10,824 bases of DNA, from the NCBI GenBank assembly GCA_009602725.1, contig WELB01000124.1, positions 368,155-378,978 of the forward strand, written 5' to 3'. Origin of the DNA: Spirogloea muscicola. Taxonomy: Eukaryota; Streptophyta; Zygnematophyceae; Spirogloeales; Spirogloeaceae. This document shows positions 6,263-10,824 of the stretch, piece after piece (within the stretch, counting starts at the first letter, position 1; each line of letters opens with the position of its first letter). The notes beneath the pieces were generated by a model. The model made no database searches. It was not told where the DNA came from and saw nothing but the letters and a program-made list of their open reading frames with translations. The position numbers and the translations under genes are program-made.

Positions 6263-7221
6263 TCAGTAGCCGCATACGTTGCCAGGGCCTCTGCAGACAG
6301 AGGGGAAGAACAGGCGGGTACTGCGGACGCTGTGCTATGCTTCTGGGTAAGCATGGCGAGCGCCAGTGATGTTGTGCAGTCCAAGGAGGTGGGCCGCTGG
6401 CTGGAGGTGCGCCTGTAGCTGTGCTCCGTATGGACGATGGTGCACCGAGTGGGAGTCCAAAAGGGGTGAGGCCGCCCAGCAAAGAGAAAAAACAGTAGAG
6501 GGCGATGGCTGTGAGTGGCCAGCCAAGTAAAGAATGGACAAGTTCGAAGGGGCCAGAGAAGCCTTAAAGCACACAGAGACTCACACAGAGACTCAAGTGG
6601 CCACTGTTCGCTCGATAGCCCCTGATGAGCACCCGGAGGTCACAGAAATTAGTCTCCGAAAGAACAGGGAGTCCGGCACCTTGGGAGCAGCTTCAAGGGG
6701 TTTGGGAGCCTTGCGGAGACCAAGCGGCACACTTGTCCGCCCGGATGGTTGAGCTGTGGTGGCCAGCTGCTGCTTGTGGAAGGCGCCGAAGACACCCATC
6801 ACGTCGCCAGGCTGCCAACCACTTTGATGTCAGGAAGGTCGGCATGATGACGCCAGGGTGCAGCAGTGGCCTTCAAGGCTCAGTTGTGAGCTCACGTGGA
6901 GAATTTTAATCTGCCCGTGGCATTGCTTGGCGCATGCCCGTCGTAGATTGCAATACTCCACCACCTTGCCGCTCCCTCTTCGTCAGAGAAGGTCACTAGG
7001 GTGGCCAGACGGTAGGAGGGAGAGGAAGGCCTTCCGTAGCTCCTCTGCAATGGCGCCGCGCTCCACGCTGTTGAAACACTCATGCAAATCCACAGGCAAG
7101 ACCATCCAATCAGGGTGCAAGTCCAGGTTGGCGCATATTTCGTGACCAACAGCTTCATCACCAGTCCGCAACCCTGCGCAGTACTGATGGGGTGGGCCTG
7201 AGCCTGCCCCATATATTGCTG
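6250..7221 (-). pseudogene. Decayed reverse transcriptase of a non-LTR retrotransposon
   Basis: Read from 7221 downwards, the minus strand shows reverse transcriptase motifs in the right order but in several frames. They are QYCAGLRTGDEAVGHE (7188-7141); motif A in HPDWMVLPVDLHECFNSVER (catalytic Asp codon 7090-7088); a worn motif B, GMRQAMP, near 6938-6918 where the family has G-x-R-Q-G-D-P; and a worn motif C, DLPDIKVVG (6840-6814), where the usual double Asp is reduced to one. KCAAWSP follows at 6734-6714, then a helix-rich piece near 6400-6260 (EALATYAATDKRVLL) that I assign only tentatively. Stops at 6985-6983 and 6801-6799 and several frame changes show it is dead. The 5' side is cut at 7221 by a TAG next to a family A copy, and another family A piece (6499-6555) interrupts the 3' side. 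It may come from the same element type as the endonuclease piece at 5082-5658. Confidence 0.7.
6499..6555 (+). repeat. Family A head with B-box-like segment
   Basis: GATGGCTGTGAGTGGCCAGC is a degenerate hairpin. It is followed by AAGTAAAGAATGGACAAG and TTCGAAGGGGCC. The match to 10384-10438 is continuous. It interrupts the minus-strand reverse transcriptase remnant. No core follows; instead a short tandem repeat ACACAGAGACTC occurs twice at 6571-6595. Confidence 0.7.
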
Positions 7222-7224
7222 CCT

Positions 7225-7355
7225 AAGCAAGGCCAGCCCCAAATGGATAGAATGGGCCGGGAAGTAGCAACACGAGTGGCTACACCGAATGGGTGCTCAA
7301 TGACCCGTTGGCAACAGCCGCAAGTCGGAGTACCTAGCAGCCGGAAAGAGTTGCC
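7225..7355 (+). repeat. Repeat family A, full-order copy at the edge of the RT remnant
   Basis: The modules occur in family order. The right arm of the head is GGCCAGCCCC (7231-7240), followed by AAATGGATAGAATGGGCC. The core-like AGTAGCAACACGAGTGGC is at 7263-7280 and the tail-like CCTAGCAGCCGGAAAGAG at 7333-7350. The match to any one copy is modest, but order and spacing agree with 5815-5960 and 10364-10562. It begins where the reverse transcriptase reading frame ends. Confidence 0.5.
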
Positions 7356-7834
7356 AAATTACCAGCAGAATATACATATAAAGAACCACGTTGCCTAAAT
7401 GCTGAGAAGGGTGTCAGTGTTGTCTAGACATCTCGGACACACCCGCAACGGATGCAGCAGGGAGAGCGGAAGTCTTACTTCATAGAAGCTTCAATATGGA
7501 TAGAACCATCGGGCTCCCCTAAAGTCCTGTCGACGCAGGACATCGATCATCAGGCACTCTGCTATATTCACGGAATCATTGTGTAGCAGCCCAGAGTGAC
7601 GCTATATCAGTAGAAGTCAAAAAAGGACGCTGCATTAGTAAGAAATCTGTAGATGTGAGAATCGGCTATGCTGCCCTCCTCACATTGGCAATACGTGCGA
7701 CATTCTATAGCCATTGCGGTGACTCCCCAGCAGAACTGTGTTGACTCACGAAAAATTGCCGCATCAGGGCTTCTGCCTGCGTGATACGTTTTGACAGACT
7801 AATAGTGGGAGCTGCACTAGAGCAGGGCTTACTT
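7356..7834. other. Intergenic stretch with no gene seen
   Basis: I see no open frame of note, no repeat copy and no RNA gene here. A poly-A-like CAAAAAAGG at about 7619 is the only simple run. It separates the repeat/retrotransposon block from the 3' flank of the F-box gene. Confidence 0.5.
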
Positions 7835-7860
7835 CACATCATTGCAAGCAATGAGATGTG
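7835..7860. other. Inverted repeat (hairpin) downstream of the F-box gene
   Basis: CACATCATTGC (7835-7845) and GCAAT-GA-GATGTG (7848-7860) pair over 11 bp with a 2-base loop and a 2-base bulge. It lies about 140 bases past the F-box stop codon on the transcribed strand, so it could be in the 3' UTR or just beyond it. No function is established. Confidence 0.5.
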
Positions 7861-7903
7861 CTTGTGCCATTCTGACGAGATATAAATTGACTAGCAAATC
7901 AAA

Positions 7904-7960
7904 AGGAGCGAGTGGCTGTTCACGTTGCAAACACAGTAAAGACATGTGCCACCCGCTCCT
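7904..7960. other. 13-bp inverted repeat downstream of the F-box gene
   Basis: AGGAGCGAGTGGC (7904-7916) pairs with GCCACCCGCTCCT (7948-7960) with one G:T-type mismatch, around a 31-base loop. It starts about 36 bases past the stop codon of the F-box gene, within the likely 3' UTR. It could be a structured UTR element or the ends of a small element; I see no target-site duplication. Confidence 0.5.
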
Positions 7961-7996
7961 GCCAGTAGCTGTCAACGAAGATATCGAAAAGGGATA

Positions 7997-9970
7997 TCAA
8001 ATAGCAGTCTCATGACGAACGCGAAATTTGAAAAAATAATCATGAGCTGAACCAAAGTCGGCCTCCCATCGCTCTTCCACCCTCTCCAGACGGGCTACTC
8101 TTGCACAATGCGAATTGATGTTTTTTGCAACATCTTGCGGCAGCCGTTTGACCTGTTCATACGGGAGGCCGGCCACATGCACATATGCTAATTGGCTGCA
8201 ATTGTCAAGGAGGTCGGCAATCATCTGGATGTGTATATTCTCGGGGCGACGCAAACTACAGCATAAGCGCACACTCTGCAGGCTTGTGCGTAGGCTCGCC
8301 AAGCGACAGATACTCTGATAGATTTCCAGACCTCCATTCCACTTTGTGTTCATTGCCACCTCTGTAGGGCACGGAAGTTTCAGTAATCTATCCTCAGTGT
8401 GCAATCTATTGTCAGTCCTTGCAAAGGGCACACGACCAAGCTCCAGGCTAACAAGCTTACTGCAATTCGCAAGTATTGTTGCCCAGTCCTTGCTTGAATT
8501 CAGGCGAAAGCCGTCAGCAAGTCGAAGTGCTGAAAGGCCAGAGCACCAGCTGCCGAGCTTCCAGAAGCCATCCATACAATTGTCTTCTCTCTGACAATCA
8601 ATAAAGTCGAGGGAACGGAGCGATGAAAGACTGGTAGGGAAGTCCATATCCGGCCCATGGAGATAAATTTTGTGAAGACTGAGGGCCATCAAGTGGGGGG
8701 CCTTGGCCAAGAAGGCACCCAAAAGCGAAGCTGGCAGTTTCCCCAGGACTAACCTCAGCACCAAAAGGGATGAAAGGGATGGAAGCTCGTTGCAAGCGAG
8801 CAGCCACGAATCGAGGGCACCACATGAGCCAAGAATGTGAAGTTCTTGCAACTGCGAGCACGAAGTAGCTAGGTCCTTGATAGCATCAGTGTTGTCGTCA
8901 TCTGGTGAGATGTGTATCTCTACTACCTGCAACCTCAAGAATCTGGCTGCAGCTGACTCCGGCGGCAGCCCGTCGCAAATCCAGGGCCTGTGGCCGAGCA
9001 ACCGCATCAGCGAGCAGCATGATGACATCAGCGCCTCAGAGCAGACTGACGACAGCCTTGGACACGCTTGAAGGCCGACCTGCTGCAGCAGCGGGCAAGC
9101 GGAGGCTAGCGCACGAATCCCGGCGTCCGTAATGTTCTCATAGCCAGTCAAGAGGAGCGATCGTAGCTGCGGCAAATTGTGGGCAATGCATCGAAGTCCT
9201 GCGCTGTGAGAGAAGTAGAGGGCCGATGGAAGCTGCTGAGCTCCAGCTCCGTGAGATGCTTGCACGAGACAACAATAGTATGGATGTCCGCGTCTGCAAT
9301 AGGTGTTATCAATCAGACCTGCCCGTCAAATGCCCATTGCTTTACAAAGAGGGAAGCCGAAATTTCGTGATAGGGTATTGACCATCTATGGCGAGCATCT
9401 AGGTCAGAGCACGAAGTACAGAATAGTGTAGCGGCTCACCAGAGAAATTACACGAAATCATGGAGAGACTCTCGATGACCGTGAGCTGGGCAATCATGGG
9501 AACCAGAGCGGGTGGGGGGCACTGGAGAATCAGCCCCCGCAAAATTCGTGCGTTGGCAACGAGATCTTTTAGGTCTTCAACCAGCCGCCCTGACCATATG
9601 TTTGGTGTTGGCATACGGATCGCAGGGTCACCCGCAGGTCTGAGAGTGCAGTGGCGGCCGTCAGCGAGCGGAAGTCGGGGAATGTCGCGGAGAAGTGGAC
9701 GGTGAGGCGTAGCAGCGCGAGGTTCGGGAAGGCTGTGGCCAGCGCCGGGCCGAGCTCCCGCTTCTTGAGCACCGACGGCGCTTGATGGGTCGAAAGCTGC
9801 CTGCGCTCGCGTAGCGCGAGCTCGGTGACGGAGGCCTTGACCAGGCGGCGCCAGCGGCGACAGACGCGCGCGAGCGGGAGCCAGCCGGAGGCGCCGAGCG
9901 GGACGTGGGCGGTCGGCGCGGCGGCGCGGGCGAGGACCGCCGCCAGGCACTCGTCCGGCAGGCTGTCCAT
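7997..9970 (-). CDS. F-box/leucine-rich-repeat protein, frame broken at three places
   Basis: This is probably a substrate-recognition subunit of an SCF ubiquitin ligase. It would bind Skp1 through the F-box and its target through the LRRs. The ATG at 9970 sits in a strong context (GCCATGG) and begins MDSLPDECLAAVLARA; the F-box runs over about residues 2-45 and includes LARVCRRWRRLV. LRRs follow in four frame segments: 9970 to about 9585, about 9585 to 9413, 9291 to about 9212, and about 9203 to 7997. The best repeat is LRSLLLTGYENITDAGIRAL, typical of the AMN1-like/CC subtype. The last segment is ~400 uninterrupted codons ending FRVRHETAI and TAA/TGA-type stop at 7997-7999. Joined, the protein is roughly 615 residues, normal for this family. 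The break at 9412-9294 fits an intron. The other two fit one-base losses in G runs, though 110-nt and 62-nt introns can also be drawn. The gene may be intact, misassembled or recently damaged. Confidence 0.75.
9294..9412 (-). other. Probable intron in the F-box gene (119 nt)
   Basis: The upstream frame ends at a TAG (9401-9399) and the downstream frame has a TGA just before 9300, so something must be removed. A GT donor at 9412 (TTC|GTGCTC) and an acceptor ending at 9294 (ACACCTATTGCAG|AC) restore the frame in phase 1. A branch-like TGATTGATAAC lies 10-20 bases before the acceptor. The spliced product would read SVLHADIHTIVVSCKHLTEL, a good LRR. Confidence 0.5.
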
Positions 9971-10034
9971 GGCGGGCGGAGCGTCGAGACGAATGCGGCT
10001 GTGATGAGAGAGCGCCGGGGCGAGCGCTGGACCG

Positions 10035-10088
10035 GCTCTGGAAGAAAGAAAAAAGAAGAAAAGGGGAAGCGGCTGCTGATATTAAAAG
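10035..10088 (-). promoter_or_regulatory. 5' flank of the F-box gene: pyrimidine tract and TATA-like site
   Basis: On the minus strand a ~28-base pyrimidine tract (10068-10041) runs into CTTCCAG|AG at 10038, a strong match to a 3' splice site. It would fit an intron in the 5' UTR. The sequence CTCTTTTAATATCAGC at 10088-10073 is TATA-like and lies ~105 bases before the ATG. If the pyrimidine tract is an intron end, the promoter would instead lie further upstream, inside the family A cluster. Neither reading can be proven here. Confidence 0.35.
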
Positions 10089-10230
10089 AGCGGCTGTGAA
10101 AGCCAGCCAGATGCATACAGGTATTCATGACGGAGCCATCGGCTAGACAGCCAGGGCGCTCTTAGTAACCCCGTGTCAGCAGTAGGAAGTCAGATGAGCT
10201 GAGGGGAGGAAGAGCAACCCCGCTGCGCAA
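10089..10230 (+). repeat. Repeat family A copy upstream of the F-box gene
   Basis: A head GCGGCTGTGAAAGCCAGCC (10090-10108) is followed about 50 bases later by the core CTTAGTAACCCCGTGTCAGC (10161-10180) and then CAGTAGGAAGTCAG. The order matches other copies. The tail block is weak (CCCCGCTGCGC near 10217). Confidence 0.6.
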
Positions 10231-10363
10231 GTCAGAGGCTGCTGCAAGGGCACGACCAGCGCGGCGATGCAAAGCAAGCGCTTGGAAACGCTGTAGCGAC
10301 ATAGACAAACGCATACGGTAGCAGGACGCAAGACCCTAAGGCACCGAGCCACCGGGAAGAAGA

Positions 10364-10565
10364 AGAAGTGGCTCTCCCAATGGGGGCAAGGGCTGTGAGA
10401 AGCCAGCCCGAAAAGAATTGACAAGGTTCGAAGGGGCCAAACTACGAGCTAAGCAGCGACTGCGGGGCCTGAAGAGGCTATGGCAGAACGGGGGAGGATG
10501 GACCACTTAGTAGTTACGAGTGAGGAGCCTCACATCCGACAGACTAGCTGCCGGGAAGGGCTGCA
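10364..10565 (+). repeat. Repeat family A, subfamily with GGTTCGAAGGGG
   Basis: Modules in order are leader AGAAGTGGCTCTCCCAATGG (10364), a hairpin-derived GGGCTGTGAGAAGCCAGCCC (10390-10409), GAAAAGAATTGACAAGG, TTCGAAGGGGCC to 10438, the core CTTAGTAGTTACGAGTGAG (10506-10524), CACATCCGACAG, then TAGCTGCCGGGAAGGGCTGC (10545-10564). It is the most complete copy of this subfamily. The 82-codon minus frame 10176-10424 and the frame 10480-10698 are readings of repeat sequence. Confidence 0.8.
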
Positions 10566-10641
10566 CCCTGTTCCCGGCGCCGCTGGTCAGCTTGAGATGC
10601 CAGCAGCGAAAGTAACGAGGACCACCGACCCCCGTAACAGA

Positions 10642-10677
10642 AGAAGTGGCTCTCCCAATGGGGGCAAGGGCTGTGAA
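10642..10677 (+). repeat. Repeat family A, truncated leader and head
   Basis: AGAAGTGGCTCTCCCAATGG and GGGCAAGGGCTGTGA are identical to 10364-10398 and then diverge into AGAGCAAGCGCGGCC. Only the left part of the element is present. Confidence 0.85.
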
Positions 10678-10710
10678 GAGCAAGCGCGGCCAGATTAACT
10701 GGTGGCTGGG

Positions 10711-10824
10711 AGAAGTGGCTCTCCCAATGAGGGCAAGGGCTGTGAGAAGCCAGCCCGAAAAGAATTGACAAGGTTCGAAGGGGCCAAATAGTTACGAGTG
10801 AGGAGCCTCACATCCGTGAAGAGG
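10711..10824 (+). repeat. Repeat family A, copy with short linker, runs to the window edge
   Basis: It is identical to 10364-10440 apart from one base (AATGAGGGC for AATGGGGGC). After GGGGCCAAA it goes directly into TAGTTACGAGTGAGGAGCCT and CACATCCG (10789-10816), a 28-bp exact match to 10511-10538. About 68 bases of linker present in the 10364 copy are missing, which shows that the modules can be joined at different distances. It continues beyond the window. Confidence 0.85.

Noticed and set aside
6335-6574. 79-codon minus-strand frame as a gene
   Set aside because: It crosses a family A repeat head at 6499-6555, and the coding-like signal nearby is in a different frame, consistent with the retrotransposon remnant.
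10364-10824. A CRISPR-like array
   Set aside because: Repeats are irregularly spaced, truncated and diverged, with no uniform spacers, in a eukaryotic setting.

Overview
This window looks like a stretch of a eukaryotic nuclear genome. My best guess is a green alga of the chlorophyte type, at low confidence. The reasons are an F-box protein with AMN1-type leucine-rich repeats that seems to contain an intron, decayed pieces of a non-LTR retrotransposon with a restriction-like endonuclease, and a very high density of short, hairpin-headed repeats. There are no bacterial-style operons, and nearly all long open frames are broken, repeated or shadows.

Only one convincing host gene is present. It lies on the minus strand from 9970 (ATG) down to 7997 and encodes an F-box/LRR protein, probably a substrate receptor of an SCF ubiquitin ligase. 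Its frame breaks three times. One break fits a short intron (9412-9294). The other two look like single-base losses in G runs, although short introns can also be drawn.

The rest is repeat-dominated. Region 1-452 holds a coding-like but interrupted remnant that I do not recognise. Region 453-960 is largely empty. From about 960 to 4925 the sequence is a mosaic of repeats: a reverse copy of repeat family B (960-1098), two tandem copies of hairpin repeat family A (1198-1507, 1511-1822), a GC-rich coding remnant on the minus strand (1823-2052), a recent ~500-bp tandem duplication (2065-3075), a short coding-like fragment (3029-3245), and three more family B copies, two of which sit in diverged ~600-bp tandem units (3773-4370, 4370-4925). 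Region 5060-5658 holds the 3' end of a retrotransposon ORF (Cys/His motif plus restriction-like endonuclease) on the plus strand, split by a family A hairpin repeat. Region 6250-7221 holds a decayed reverse transcriptase on the minus strand, facing the first piece tail to tail. Further family A copies lie at 5815-5960, 6229-6262, 6499-6555, 7225-7355 and in a cluster at 10089-10824, just upstream of the F-box gene.

The most interesting point is that family A copies share an ordered set of modules: a GC hairpin head, an A-rich/GGACAAG segment, a core near AGTAnCnACGAGTGAGCA, then a TAGCTGCCGGG-like tail. Family B has a different hairpin head but the same core. This looks like a small SINE-like superfamily with exchangeable heads, possibly mobilised by the retrotransposon whose remains lie beside it. 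These assignments come from reading the sequence and remembered family motifs; nothing was searched.
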